A DNA stretch of 61,435 nt from WS-2 sp036507005 (lineage in GTDB: Bacteria > Eisenbacteria > RBG-16-71-46), in NCBI GenBank assembly GCA_036507005.1, contig DASXQT010000013.1:1-61435 (forward strand). Reading direction: 5' to 3'. Every line of letters starts with the position of its first letter. Positions within the stretch are counted from its first letter, which is position 1. Of this stretch, positions 51,019 to 59,156 are shown in pieces. The translations under genes and the position numbers were made by a program. Below the pieces are notes generated by a model that had not been told where the DNA came from, searched no databases, and saw only the letters and a list, made by a program, of their open reading frames with translations.

Positions 51019-52515
51019 ATGAGCGCGAAGGCCACTTCCTCCTTTCGAGACTCCGCCGCCGTCGTCCTCGTGCGCGGCGAGGGCCGCGCTCTCGAGGTGT
51101 TCTGGGTGCTGCGCAGCGAGGCCGTGAGCTACATGCCCGGCTTCCACGCCTTCCTCGGCGGCACCGTGGCGGCCGCGGACCGCGAGGTCGAGATCGCGGG
51201 AGCGGCCTCGGAGGAGGAGCGCGTGCTGCGCGCCTGCGCCGTTCGCGAGGCGTTCGAGGAGGCGGGCGTGCTGCTCGCGCTCGCGCCGGACTCGGCGCCG
51301 GTCGCGGCGGAGACACTCGCGGCGGCACGCCGTCTCCTGCTCGCGGGCGAGACCCCCTTCGCGGCGCTCGCGCGCGAGCACGGGTGGCGCTTCCGCGCCG
51401 ATGGGCTCGCCTTCGCCGGGCGCTGGACCACGCCGCCCTTCGCGAGCCGGCGCTTCGACACCGCGTTCTTCCTCGCGCGCGCGCCCCGGGGACAGGAGCC
51501 GGCGGTCGTCCCGGGCGAGCTGGCCGCGGGCGAGTGGATCGCGCCCTCCGAGGCGCTCGAGCGCTGGCGGCGCGGCGCGGTCTCGTTCGCGGCACCTATC
51601 CTCCATACCCTGCGCGCGCTCGCGGCGGGCGAGGAGGGTCTCGCCGAGCGGCTCGCCCGCGCGCCCGAGGAGACGGCGCGGCCGGTGCGCCGCATCGAGC
51701 TCAAGTGGGGAATCGTGCTCCAGCCCATGAAGACGCGGCCGCTCCCGCCCGCCACGCACACCAACGCGTACCTGGTGGGCGAGCGCGAGATGGCGCTGAT
51801 CGACCCCGGGAGCGATGATCCAGAGGAGCTGGCTGCGCTCTTCGCCCTGATCGAGTCGCTGCGTGAAGACGGCCGCGCGCTGAAGCTCGTGCTGCTCACG
51901 CATCACCACCCGGACCACGTCGCGGGCGTCGAGGCCGTGCGCGCGCGCTACCGCGTGCCGGTCGCCGCGCACGCCGAGACCGCGCGGCACCTGAGCGTGG
52001 ACCGCACGCTCGCGGACGGAGAGGAGGTGGCGCTCGCTCCCGGCGTGGGGGAGTGGAGCCTGCGCGCGCTCCACACGCCGGGCCACGCGCGCGGGCACCT
52101 GTGTTTCCTCCACCCACGCACGCGCTCGCTCTTCACCGGCGACCACATCCCGGGCGGGACCGGCACGGTGATCGTGGATCCGCCCGAGGGCGACATGAAG
52201 GCCTACGTCGCATCGCTCGAGCGGCTGCTCGTGGAGCCCGTGGAGACGCTTTTCCCCGGGCACGGCTCGCCGCAGGGCGGCGCGATGCGGCGCATCCGCT
52301 GGCTGATCGCGCATCGCCTCGAGCGCGAGGCGAAGGTGGTCGCAGCACTCGGGCGCGAGCCCGCGCCGCTCGCCACACTGGTCGAGCGCGCCTACGCCGA
52401 CACGCCGCGCGAGCTGTGGGACTACGCCGAGCGCTCGCTGCTCGCGCATCTGCTCAAGCTCGAGGCCGAGGGCCGCGCCGCGCGCGAGGGCGAGCGCTGG
52501 CGGGCGGGCGGGTGA
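51019..52515 (+). CDS. Nudix hydrolase fused to metallo-beta-lactamase-fold (LACTB2-like) domain
   Basis: 498 residues. Domain 1 (~1-230) is a Nudix domain: AAVVLVRGEGRALEVFWVLRS, the box REAFEEAGVLL with G-G-T-V earlier (GFHAFLGGTV), inserted loop between G and REx2EE. Domain 2 (~245-498) is an MBL-fold hydrolase: HTNAYLVGEREMALIDPGS, LLTHHHPDHVAGVEAV, HTPGHARGHLCFLH, FTGDHIPGGTGTVIVDPPEGDM and LFPGHGSPQGG, then a C-terminal winged-helix segment. MBL proteins of this type act on thioesters or RNA; combined activity is unknown, perhaps CoA/nucleotide clean-up. Stands 104 bp after the cupin. Confidence 0.92.
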   Translation: MSAKATSSFRDSAAVVLVRGEGRALEVFWVLRSEAVSYMPGFHAFLGGTVAAADREVEIAGAASEEERVLRACAVREAFEEAGVLLALAPDSAPVAAETLAAARRLLLAGETPFAALAREHGWRFRADGLAFAGRWTTPPFASRRFDTAFFLARAPRGQEPAVVPGELAAGEWIAPSEALERWRRGAVSFAAPILHTLRALAAGEEGLAERLARAPEETARPVRRIELKWGIVLQPMKTRPLPPATHTNAYLVGEREMALIDPGSDDPEELAALFALIESLREDGRALKLVLLTHHHPDHVAGVEAVRARYRVPVAAHAETARHLSVDRTLADGEEVALAPGVGEWSLRALHTPGHARGHLCFLHPRTRSLFTGDHIPGGTGTVIVDPPEGDMKAYVASLERLLVEPVETLFPGHGSPQGGAMRRIRWLIAHRLEREAKVVAALGREPAPLATLVERAYADTPRELWDYAERSLLAHLLKLEAEGRAAREGERWRAGG

Positions 52516-52567
52516 CGAGCCGCGATCGGGGCGCTCGCGCGGCGCCCGCCGCTTCTCCCGAGCCGCG

Positions 52568-53416
52568 ATGAACCCCGCGTATCTAGTGGCCGCGCTCTCC
52601 TCCGTGCTCTTCGGGGCCGGCGACTTCGCGGGCGGGTTTGCCGCGCGGCGTGCGCCGGCGCTGCTCGTGACCTGGTTCTCGGGCTTCGCCGCGATCGCCG
52701 TGCTGTTCGTGGCGCTTCCCTTCGCGCACGGTGCGCCCTCGGGCGCCGATCTGGCCTGGGGCGCCGCGGCCGGCGCATGCGGGGCGGTGGGCGCCTCGCT
52801 CATCTATTACTCGCTCGCTCTCGGCCCGGTGAGCGTCGCCTCGCCGATCTTCTGCGTGGTGGGCCTCAGCGTCCCGGTCGTGGTGGGCGTGGCGCTCGGC
52901 GAGCGGCCCTCCGCGCTCGCCTGGGCCGGCGTGGTGCTCGCGGTGATCTCCATCCCGCCGCTCTCCTGGACCGGCCCCGCCGAGGAGGCGCACTCGAAGG
53001 CGCACGTTCGCCGCACGGTGATGGTCTCGGTCGCGACCGGGCTCGTGGTCGGCTGGTTCCTGGTGTTCGTCGCCCGCATCTCGGCGGGCGCGGGACTCGT
53101 GCCGCTCGTGCTCGCGCGCCTGGTGGCGATCGTGGGGCTCGGCGCGGTGGCCCTCGTGCTGCGCGTGCCGCTGCGGCCGCCCGCGGGCGCGGCGCTCGTG
53201 GCGTGCGCGGCCGGCGCGCTCGATTCGGCCGCCAACGTCGCCTACTTCATGGCCGTGCGCGGCGCCCCCATGGCGCTGGTCTCGGCGCTGGTCTCGCTCG
53301 CGCCCGCGACCACCGTGCTGCTCGCGCGCGTGACGCTCGGCGAGCGCTGGAGCGCCGCGCGGCGCCTCGGCCTCGCGCTCGCGCTGGCCGCCGGCGCCTG
53401 CATCTCGCTGGGGTGA
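52568..53416 (+). CDS. EamA-type DMT-superfamily transporter
   Basis: 282 residues, ten hydrophobic segments in two homologous halves; no large loops. LFGAGDFAGGFAARRAPALLVTWFSG opens repeat 1 in the EamA pattern, GAVGASLIYYSLALGPVSVASPI closes it; repeat 2 has a similar AANVAYFMAVRGAPMALVSALVSL and ends LGERWSAARRLG. Such proteins export amino acids or metabolites; substrate unknown. Its stop is overlapped by the next start (GTGA). Confidence 0.92.
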   Translation: MNPAYLVAALSSVLFGAGDFAGGFAARRAPALLVTWFSGFAAIAVLFVALPFAHGAPSGADLAWGAAAGACGAVGASLIYYSLALGPVSVASPIFCVVGLSVPVVVGVALGERPSALAWAGVVLAVISIPPLSWTGPAEEAHSKAHVRRTVMVSVATGLVVGWFLVFVARISAGAGLVPLVLARLVAIVGLGAVALVLRVPLRPPAGAALVACAAGALDSAANVAYFMAVRGAPMALVSALVSLAPATTVLLARVTLGERWSAARRLGLALALAAGACISLG

Positions 53417-54810
53417 GCGTGGGCACGCGCGTGGCCGTCGTCGGCGCCGGAGCTGCGGGCCTCACCGCCGCGCTGCGCGCCGCGGAGTCGGGGGCGCGCG
53501 TCACGCTCTTGAACGCGCACCCGAAGATCGGGCTCAAGATCCTCATGTCGGGCGGCACGCGCTGCAACGTCACTCACGAGCGCGTGGACGAACGCGACTT
53601 CCACGGCGGCTCGCGCGCGTTCGTGCGCCGGGTGTTGAGCGCGTTCTCCGCGGAGCAGGCCCGCGCGTGGATCGAGTCGCTCGGCGTGGCGCTCAAGCTC
53701 GAACCCACCGGCAAGCTCTTCCCCGAGACCGACAATGCGCACACCGTGCTCGATGCGCTGCTCGGCGCGTGCCGGCGCGCGGGCGTGGCGATCGAGGCGG
53801 GCGCGCGCGTGGCGCGCATCGAGCGCGCGGGGGAGGCGGCGCGCGGTGGCGGGGCAGGCGGCGGGGGCGCCGGCGGCGATGCGGGCGACGCGGGCGCCGG
53901 CGACGCGGGCGCCGAAACGCGCCCGCGCTACCGGCTCGGCATCCAGCGCGTGCGCGACAGCGCGGCCTTTGGCGCCGAGGTGGCGGCCGTCGGCGAACAG
54001 AACTGGCCGCTCCCGCCGGCCGAGCCGGACGAGTGGATCGAGGCGGATGCCGTGATTCTCGCGACCGGCGGGCTTTCGTTCCCGCGCACCGGAAGCGACG
54101 GCACCGGCTACGCGCTCGCCGCATCGCTCGGGCACACGATCGTGCCGCCGGTGCCCGCGCTCACGCCGCTCGCCGCGAGCGATGCGCTCTGCGCGCGGCT
54201 CCAGGGCCTGACGCTCGAGGCCGAGCTCACGCTCCGGGTCGAGGGGAAGCGCACTGCTGCCACGAGCGGGTCATTTCTCTTCACCCACTTCGGCTACTCC
54301 GGCCCCGCCGCGCTCGATCTCTCGCGCCACTGGCACCGAGCCGAGGGTGACCGCACTGTGAGCGCGAGCTTCCTCCCCGGCGAGAGCCCCGAGGGGCTGC
54401 GCGAAGCGTGGCTCGCCGCCGCGCGCGACTCCCACCTCGGCGTTCGGAGGCATCTGGGCGCGCGCCTGCCCGACCGGCTCGTGGTCGCGCTGTGCGAGGA
54501 GTGCGGCGTCCCGCCGGGGGCGCCGCTTACCCAGGTGGAGCGCGCGCGGCGCGAGGGGCTGCTGCGCCTGATCACCGCGCGCGCGCTTCCCGTCACGGGC
54601 ACGCTCGGCTACGAGAAGGCCGAGGTGACTGCGGGCGGCGTGGCGCTTGCCGAGGTCGATCCCCGCACGCTCGAGTCGCGCAAGGCCCCCGGCGTGTTCC
54701 TGTGCGGCGAGATCCTCGACGTGGAGGGGAGGCTCGGGGGATTCAACTTCCAGTGGAGCTGGTCGAGCGGGACGGTGGCGGGGAGGAGCGCTGGACGCCT
54801 AGTCTCATAA
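53413..54810 (+). CDS. HI0933/BaiN-family NAD(P)/FAD-dependent oxidoreductase
   Basis: 465 residues. GTG start overlapping the transporter stop. FAD motif VAVVGAGAAGLTAALRAAESG, then the family signatures HPKIGLKILMSGGTRCNVTH, FPETDNAHTVLDALL, ILATGGLSFPRTGSDGTGYALA, LFTHFGYSGPAALDLSRHW, TGTLGYEKAEVTAGGVAL, and the C-terminal GGFNFQWSWSSGTVAG. A Gly/Ala/Asp-rich insertion (GGGAGGGGAGG, then GDAGDAGAGDAG) lies near residue 145-165 and is not in typical members. The native 3' end stops at TAA 54808-54810, right at the boundary of AT-richer DNA; a second degraded copy of this 3' end lies at 60119-60192. Confidence 0.9.
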   Translation: MSVGTRVAVVGAGAAGLTAALRAAESGARVTLLNAHPKIGLKILMSGGTRCNVTHERVDERDFHGGSRAFVRRVLSAFSAEQARAWIESLGVALKLEPTGKLFPETDNAHTVLDALLGACRRAGVAIEAGARVARIERAGEAARGGGAGGGGAGGDAGDAGAGDAGAETRPRYRLGIQRVRDSAAFGAEVAAVGEQNWPLPPAEPDEWIEADAVILATGGLSFPRTGSDGTGYALAASLGHTIVPPVPALTPLAASDALCARLQGLTLEAELTLRVEGKRTAATSGSFLFTHFGYSGPAALDLSRHWHRAEGDRTVSASFLPGESPEGLREAWLAAARDSHLGVRRHLGARLPDRLVVALCEECGVPPGAPLTQVERARREGLLRLITARALPVTGTLGYEKAEVTAGGVALAEVDPRTLESRKAPGVFLCGEILDVEGRLGGFNFQWSWSSGTVAGRSAGRLVS

Positions 54811-54817
54811 GTGAGAC
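54802..54817. promoter_or_regulatory. Palindrome at the gene/island junction
   Basis: GTCTCA-TAAG-TGAGAC, 6-bp perfect arms, spanning the flavoprotein stop codon and lying 9 bases before the toxin start. It could be the toxin-antitoxin operator or a terminator hairpin. Confidence 0.4.
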
Positions 54818-54825
54818 GATAAATC

Positions 54826-55089
54826 GTGATCTCGATTCTGGCGGACGCGCTAGCCAGGCTTGACGCCGGGTTGGTCCTATCAATGCCGCTGTCTCGTCCG
54901 ATGCCCGACATCGGGCGTGGCGTTCACGAGCTGAGATTGAGGGCGCGCTCCGGTTCCTACCGGGTTGTGTACGCACTCGTGCAGCGGGGAATCGTCCATG
55001 TGCTTCACGCTTTCAAAAAGACCACGCAAGCAACAGCGACCCGGAGCCTGGAATTGGCTCGGAAGCGGCTGATGGAGGTTCAACCGTGA
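54826..55089 (+). CDS. RelE/HigB-like (Gp49-type) toxin, apparently 5'-truncated
   Basis: 87 residues from a GTG; the frame is closed upstream by TAA at 54820. LSMPLSRPMPDIGRGVHELRLRARSGSYRVVY, split across several strands, and FKKTTQATATRSLELARKRLMEV match type-II toxin RNases of the phage Gp49-like HigB group. Relatives are about 110 residues and carry 20-25 more at the N-terminus; here the sequence starts inside the first helix, exactly at the junction with the flavoprotein gene. It may be inactive. Coupled to the antitoxin (GTGA). Confidence 0.85.
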   Translation: MISILADALARLDAGLVLSMPLSRPMPDIGRGVHELRLRARSGSYRVVYALVQRGIVHVLHAFKKTTQATATRSLELARKRLMEVQP

Positions 55090-55376
55090 AGAAGAGGACT
55101 AAGACGTCGCCTGCCCAATTGGCCAGGCAGCTGGGTATCCCTAAGAGCCGGGGGGTTGAGGCTGTATTGAAGGCTCAATTGATCGCGGCGGTCGTCGGCG
55201 AAATCAGGCGTAGCGGTGTCACGCACGCGGAGGTTGCGGCACGTTCCGGACTTCCGAGGAGCGCCGTGACCGGCATTCTCTCGGGCAGTCTCCAGAAAGT
55301 GACGATTGATCGGGTGCTTCGTCTCCTCGAGGCGGTCGGGCTCGAGGCGAGCGTCCGAGTAAGACGCGCGGCGTGA
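55086..55376 (+). CDS. HigA/XRE-like HTH antitoxin
   Basis: 96 residues with a GTG overlapping the toxin stop. The helix-turn-helix reads THAEVAARSGLPRSAVTGILSG, followed by LQKVTIDRVLRLLEAVGLE, matching antitoxins of HigBA-type and XRE-family partners. Such proteins neutralise the toxin and repress the operon. Toxin-first order is the HigBA arrangement. Nearby DNA is AT-richer than the rest of the window. Confidence 0.92.
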   Translation: MKKRTKTSPAQLARQLGIPKSRGVEAVLKAQLIAAVVGEIRRSGVTHAEVAARSGLPRSAVTGILSGSLQKVTIDRVLRLLEAVGLEASVRVRRAA

Positions 55377-55419
55377 TCGCGGGCGTCGGTCGGAGGGTGC
55401 TGGGAGGTAGCGAGACCGA

Positions 55420-55833
55420 ATGACCTATCCAAGAAGGTTCGCGCCCGGCGAAGGGCCGCCCCAGATCCGAGCCTTGGTGGAGCGCCTGCTCCCCCTACTC
55501 TTGGCGGGAGACCATCCCACCTTGCTGATTCTTAGGGAGCAACTGCAAGGTGCTCGCGTCGGAAGCATCGAGCTCTCGGGCACCGGGTTTTTCGCAGACA
55601 TCCATGTCTCGGCCCACGCGCCGAAAGTAGAGCCGCCGGACTTCGCGGGGGGTGACGCCAAGATCAAACTCGAGGGCATACCCGTTGCAGCTGGCTGCGT
55701 ACTCTTCGTTCGCGGCGGCCATTTGTTCATGCTTGAAGGCTACATATACGACGGCAACTGGGATGAGGACACCTTGGTGCAGGCAGTGAACGACGTGTTT
55801 CCGATTCAACCTCCGAGGGAATCGGCGGACTAG
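55420..55833 (+). CDS. Hypothetical protein, 137 aa
   Basis: No family recognised with confidence. It reads as a compact soluble protein: an N-terminal helical part (ALVERLLPLLLAGDHPTLLILREQL), then beta strands (GSIELSGTGFFADIHVSA, IKLEGIPVAAGCVLFVRGGHLFMLEGYIYDG). Similar short proteins are found in accessory regions, sometimes next to toxin genes; an immunity role is a guess. It begins 43 bp after the antitoxin gene. Confidence 0.75.
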   Translation: MTYPRRFAPGEGPPQIRALVERLLPLLLAGDHPTLLILREQLQGARVGSIELSGTGFFADIHVSAHAPKVEPPDFAGGDAKIKLEGIPVAAGCVLFVRGGHLFMLEGYIYDGNWDEDTLVQAVNDVFPIQPPRESAD

Positions 55834-55906
55834 TCAAGGTATCGCGAGTAAGCCGATGTCAGATCAGGAGGGCAAGGGACGATCCTCGAACGCGCCGACT
55901 CACGAA

Positions 55907-57706
55907 TCATTCCTCGCCGCTCGTCGCCAGAGTCTCCAGCTCGACCCAGCGCGCGTAGGCCGTCTGCAACGCGGCCTCCAATCCCGCGAGCTGCTGCTTC
56001 GCTTGCGCGACCTCGTCTCCACGCGAGGCATAGAAGGTCGGGGATGCCATCATCGTGTACAGACGCTGCTTCTCCGCCTCGAGTGCTTCGATTCGTCCCG
56101 GGAGCTCTCCCAGCTCGCGCTTCTCCATGAAGCCGATCCGCCGCGGCCGTGTGCTCGCGCGTTCCGCGCTCGGTCGAGTCGGCTTCGCCACCGGAGCAAC
56201 CTCCACCTCCGGCTTGCGCTGCCGGAGCCAGTCCTCGTAGCCGCCGACGTACTCGTTCCACTCGCCGGGGCCCTCGCACACGATCGTCGAGGTGACCACG
56301 TTGTCGAGGAACGTGCGGTCGTGCGAGACCACGAGCAGTGTGCCCTGGAACTCGAGTAGCAAGTCCTCGATCAGCTCGAGTGTCTCGAGATCCAGGTCGT
56401 TGGTCGGTTCGTCCAGCACGAGCATGTTGCAGGGGCGGGAGAGGACCATAGCGAGCTGTAGCCGCCGGCGCTCGCCGCCGGAGAGTCGCGTCACCGAGCC
56501 CTGCATCTGCTCCGGAGTGAACAGGAAGTCGCGCAGGTAACCGACCACGTGGCGGTCGCCGGCGCCGACCGGGATCATATCGCGACCCCCGGCGACGTTC
56601 TCGATCACAGACTTCGTGTCGTCGAGCACGTCGTGAAGTTGCTCGAAGTGGGCGACCTCGAGCTTCGTGCCCGCGGTGACCGTGCCCGCCTGGGGGACGA
56701 TCTCACCGAGGATCAGCCGGATCAGCGTCGTCTTACCGCAGCCGTTCGGGCCCATGATGCCGATGCGATCGCCACGCAGGATCGTCGTCGTGAGGTCGCG
56801 CACGATCGGCACTTCCGCGTACCGGTACGTGACGTGCTGGCAGCGTAGGACCATTCGCCCGGAGCGCTCCGCCTCCACCAGCTGCACCTTGACGCGCGCC
56901 ACTTCGTCCCGGCGGGCGCCACGTTCCAGGCGCAATGCCTCGAGCGCGCGGACCCGGCCCTCGTTACGCGTGCGACGCGCCTTGATCCCCTGACGCACCC
57001 ACGCTTCTTCCCTCGCCAGCTTCTGGTCGAAGAGCTTGGCCTGCTCGCTCTCGACGCGCAGCTCTTCCTCGCGCTGCTCGACATAGGCATCGTAGGAACA
57101 GCGGTAGCTGCGGAGCGCGCCGCGATCGAGGTCGAGGATACGGGTGGCCAGCGTGCGGAGGAACCGCCGGTCGTGGGTGACGAACACCAGCGTGCCGCGC
57201 CGGCGCTGCAGAGCGTCCTCGAGGTGACGGATCGCGTCGATGTCAAGATGGTTGGTCGGCTCGTCCAGGATCATCAGGTCTAGATCACGCACCAGCGCTG
57301 CCGCCAGGAGGACGCGACGCTTCGATCCGGCCGAGAGCGACTCGATCGACGCGTCCAGGTCGAGCGTCAGGTCGTGCGCTGCTTGATCGATGCGTGTCTC
57401 GATCTCCCATGATTGGTCACTCGCCGTCGCGCCGCTCGCCACGGTCAAGTACGCCCGTACCGAGCCTGCGAGGTCGGGAGGGACCTCCTGCCGGAGGCTC
57501 GCCACGCGCAGCCCTGGCTGCCGGACGACGTTGCCCTCGTCCGGGGCGAGTGAACCTTCGAGGATCTTCAGTAGCGTCGACTTGCCCGCGCCGTTGCGGC
57601 CGACGAGCCCGAGCCGCTCGCCGTCGTCGATCTGGAGACTCACCGAGTCCAGGAGCGGTACCGCCGTGAACGTGAGGCGGACGTCGTTGAGGCTGAGCAA
57701 CGCCAT
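55907..57706 (-). CDS. ABC-F ATPase, Uup-like
   Basis: 599 residues, two ATPase domains and no membrane part. NBD1: Walker A GRNGAGKST, signature LSAGSKRRVLLA (degenerate), Walker B DLMILDEPTNHLD. Linker: QAKLFDQKLAREEAWVRQGIKARR, the Uup/EttA-type arm. NBD2: Walker A GPNGCGKTT, signature LSGGERRRLQLA, Walker B MLVLDEPTNDLD. C-terminal coiled coil (GELPGRIEALEAEKQRLY). Uup-type proteins associate with ribosomes or tolerate DNA transposon excision. It lies within the AT-richer accessory segment, convergent with the hypothetical gene. Confidence 0.93.
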   Translation of the reverse strand: MALLSLNDVRLTFTAVPLLDSVSLQIDDGERLGLVGRNGAGKSTLLKILEGSLAPDEGNVVRQPGLRVASLRQEVPPDLAGSVRAYLTVASGATASDQSWEIETRIDQAAHDLTLDLDASIESLSAGSKRRVLLAAALVRDLDLMILDEPTNHLDIDAIRHLEDALQRRRGTLVFVTHDRRFLRTLATRILDLDRGALRSYRCSYDAYVEQREEELRVESEQAKLFDQKLAREEAWVRQGIKARRTRNEGRVRALEALRLERGARRDEVARVKVQLVEAERSGRMVLRCQHVTYRYAEVPIVRDLTTTILRGDRIGIMGPNGCGKTTLIRLILGEIVPQAGTVTAGTKLEVAHFEQLHDVLDDTKSVIENVAGGRDMIPVGAGDRHVVGYLRDFLFTPEQMQGSVTRLSGGERRRLQLAMVLSRPCNMLVLDEPTNDLDLETLELIEDLLLEFQGTLLVVSHDRTFLDNVVTSTIVCEGPGEWNEYVGGYEDWLRQRKPEVEVAPVAKPTRPSAERASTRPRRIGFMEKRELGELPGRIEALEAEKQRLYTMMASPTFYASRGDEVAQAKQQLAGLEAALQTAYARWVELETLATSGEE

Positions 57707-57866
57707 GAGCGGGAGACGTGTCTCCTTGGGGGCGATGAACGGTGAGGTTGGACTCGGCGACTATGGCAGAATCGCGGAACATACGTCGAGACGCGAGCAG
57801 TCTGCGCGCGCCTGGCGTTACGCCCGACGAACTGGCCTGGCCGCTCAGCCAAACGATTCGGAGGTC

Positions 57867-58412
57867 ATGTTGGCGCTCAGCTCCACGATTCACCAGTTCA
57901 CCGTGCAGCTCTCGCACGTGGACCGCGGCGTCTACGAAACGCTCGACCTGCGCGTCGCGCGGCACCCGTCCGAGAGCGAGGAGTTCATGTGCGCACGTGT
58001 GCTCACGTACTGCCTGGAGCATCAGGAGGGGCTGGCATTCTCCAAGGGGCTCGCCGATCCCGACCAGCCCGCCCTCGAGGTTCGGGATCTCACGGGCACG
58101 CTTATGGCGTGGATCGAGGTCGGTGCGCCGGATGCGGCGCGGCTCCATCGGGCCAGCAAGGTGGCGCGGCGAGTGGCCGTGTACACGCACCGCGATGTCG
58201 AACGCTATTGGGCTTCACTCGCCGGCGAGCGCATCCACCGCGCGGGGTCTCTAGAGTTGTGCGGGATCGCCGGGCCGCCGCTGACGACGCTCGTAGCGCG
58301 TCTGGAGCGGCGAACGATGTTCGAGTTGTCGGTGGCAGAGGACGTGATGTACCTGACGTTGAGCGGGGAGGTGGTCGAGGGGGCGGTGGCGAGGGCAAAG
58401 ACAATCGAATGA
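57867..58412 (+). CDS. YaeQ family protein
   Basis: 181 residues, the typical YaeQ length. ATG at 57867 with GGAGG two bases before the last spacer; upstream frame overlaps the ABC-F gene and is ignored. YaeQ motifs: TIHQFTVQLSHVDRGVYETLDLRVARHPSES, broken here for clarity at its helices, EFMCARVLTYCLEHQEGLAFSKGL and LTGTLMAWIEVGAP with the PD-(D/E)XK-like core. The function is unknown; YaeQ has been linked to transcription or RfaH compensation. Divergent from ABC-F. Confidence 0.93.
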   Translation: MLALSSTIHQFTVQLSHVDRGVYETLDLRVARHPSESEEFMCARVLTYCLEHQEGLAFSKGLADPDQPALEVRDLTGTLMAWIEVGAPDAARLHRASKVARRVAVYTHRDVERYWASLAGERIHRAGSLELCGIAGPPLTTLVARLERRTMFELSVAEDVMYLTLSGEVVEGAVARAKTIE

Positions 58413-58527
58413 GCTCGAGCATGATCTCGGAGCCGGAACGGGGCCTCGGCCCTTGCGTCGCAACGAGTTCCGTGAGTCTTCCTTCCCTCGCGCCAGGAGC
58501 TCTGCGACGGATCCCGAACCCATTTAC

Positions 58528-58550
58528 TTGATACGTCATCTATTGACGTG
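58528..58550 (+). promoter_or_regulatory. Operator of the MarR-family gene
   Basis: Two divergent half-sites: TTGATACGTCA (58528-58538, minus orientation of TGACGTATCAA) and TTGACGTGTAT (58543-58553), separated by four bases. The first is the reverse complement of 11 bases of the site upstream of the NmrA gene at 59073-59086. It overlaps the MarR start region, which fits autorepression. Confidence 0.6.
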
Positions 58551-58551
58551 T

Positions 58552-59043
58552 ATGGTGAGCCTCGTGAAACGACCCTCCAGCGCCATCGAGCGCGAACTCA
58601 AGCAGACCCGGCCGTTTCCGACCAGGGGCGGCGAGGCCGCCGTGGGACTGATGCGGACCGCGGACCTGCTCCGCCGGCTGTTGGAGCAGGCTCTCGAGCC
58701 CTTGGGGGTCACAGCCCAGCAGTACAACGTGCTACGCATCCTGCGCGGCGCCCGACCCGAACCCCTCCCCACGCTCGAGATCGCCGAGCGAATGATCGAG
58801 CGCACGCCCGGGATCACGAGGCTGCTGGACCGGCTCGAGGCCAAGAAGCTGGTACGACGCGACCGCTGCGAGTCCGACCGCCGGCAGGTGCTGTGCACGA
58901 TCACGGCCGCGGGCCTCGATCTGCTGCGCGACGCCGATGCCATCGTGAGCGAAATCGAATCCAGAAGCCTCGGCCGCCTCAGCGACGTGAAGACCCGGCA
59001 GCTGATCCGGACGCTCGACGCCATCCGGGAGGGCCACTCGTAG
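58552..59043 (+). CDS. MarR-family transcriptional regulator
   Basis: 163 residues from ATG 58552. Winged helix: TADLLRRLLEQALEPLGVTAQQYNVLRIL, then LPTLEIAERMIERTPGITRLLDRLEAKKLVRRDR and ESDRRQVLCTITAAGLDLL, the classical MarR wing with the D-R-R motif. MarR proteins repress efflux or reductive detoxification genes and release on binding small aromatic ligands. It sits 113 bp upstream of an NmrA-family gene with a shared operator motif, so it probably regulates that gene and itself. Confidence 0.93.
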   Translation: MVSLVKRPSSAIERELKQTRPFPTRGGEAAVGLMRTADLLRRLLEQALEPLGVTAQQYNVLRILRGARPEPLPTLEIAERMIERTPGITRLLDRLEAKKLVRRDRCESDRRQVLCTITAAGLDLLRDADAIVSEIESRSLGRLSDVKTRQLIRTLDAIREGHS

Positions 59044-59072
59044 CGAGGCCGCGCATTTTCCATGGGCATTTA

Positions 59073-59086
59073 GTTGACGTATCAAC
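59073..59086 (+). promoter_or_regulatory. Operator upstream of the NmrA-family gene
   Basis: GTTGACGTATCAAC, a 5-bp inverted repeat around CGTA. It contains TGACGTATCAA, the exact reverse complement of the first half-site at the MarR start, 71 bp upstream of the NmrA start. Confidence 0.6.
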
Positions 59087-59156
59087 CATTCACATGCAGT
59101 TCAAATCGAGGCAAAGGACGAGACCGGCAACACGAACCGAGAGGAAGGAACACAAC

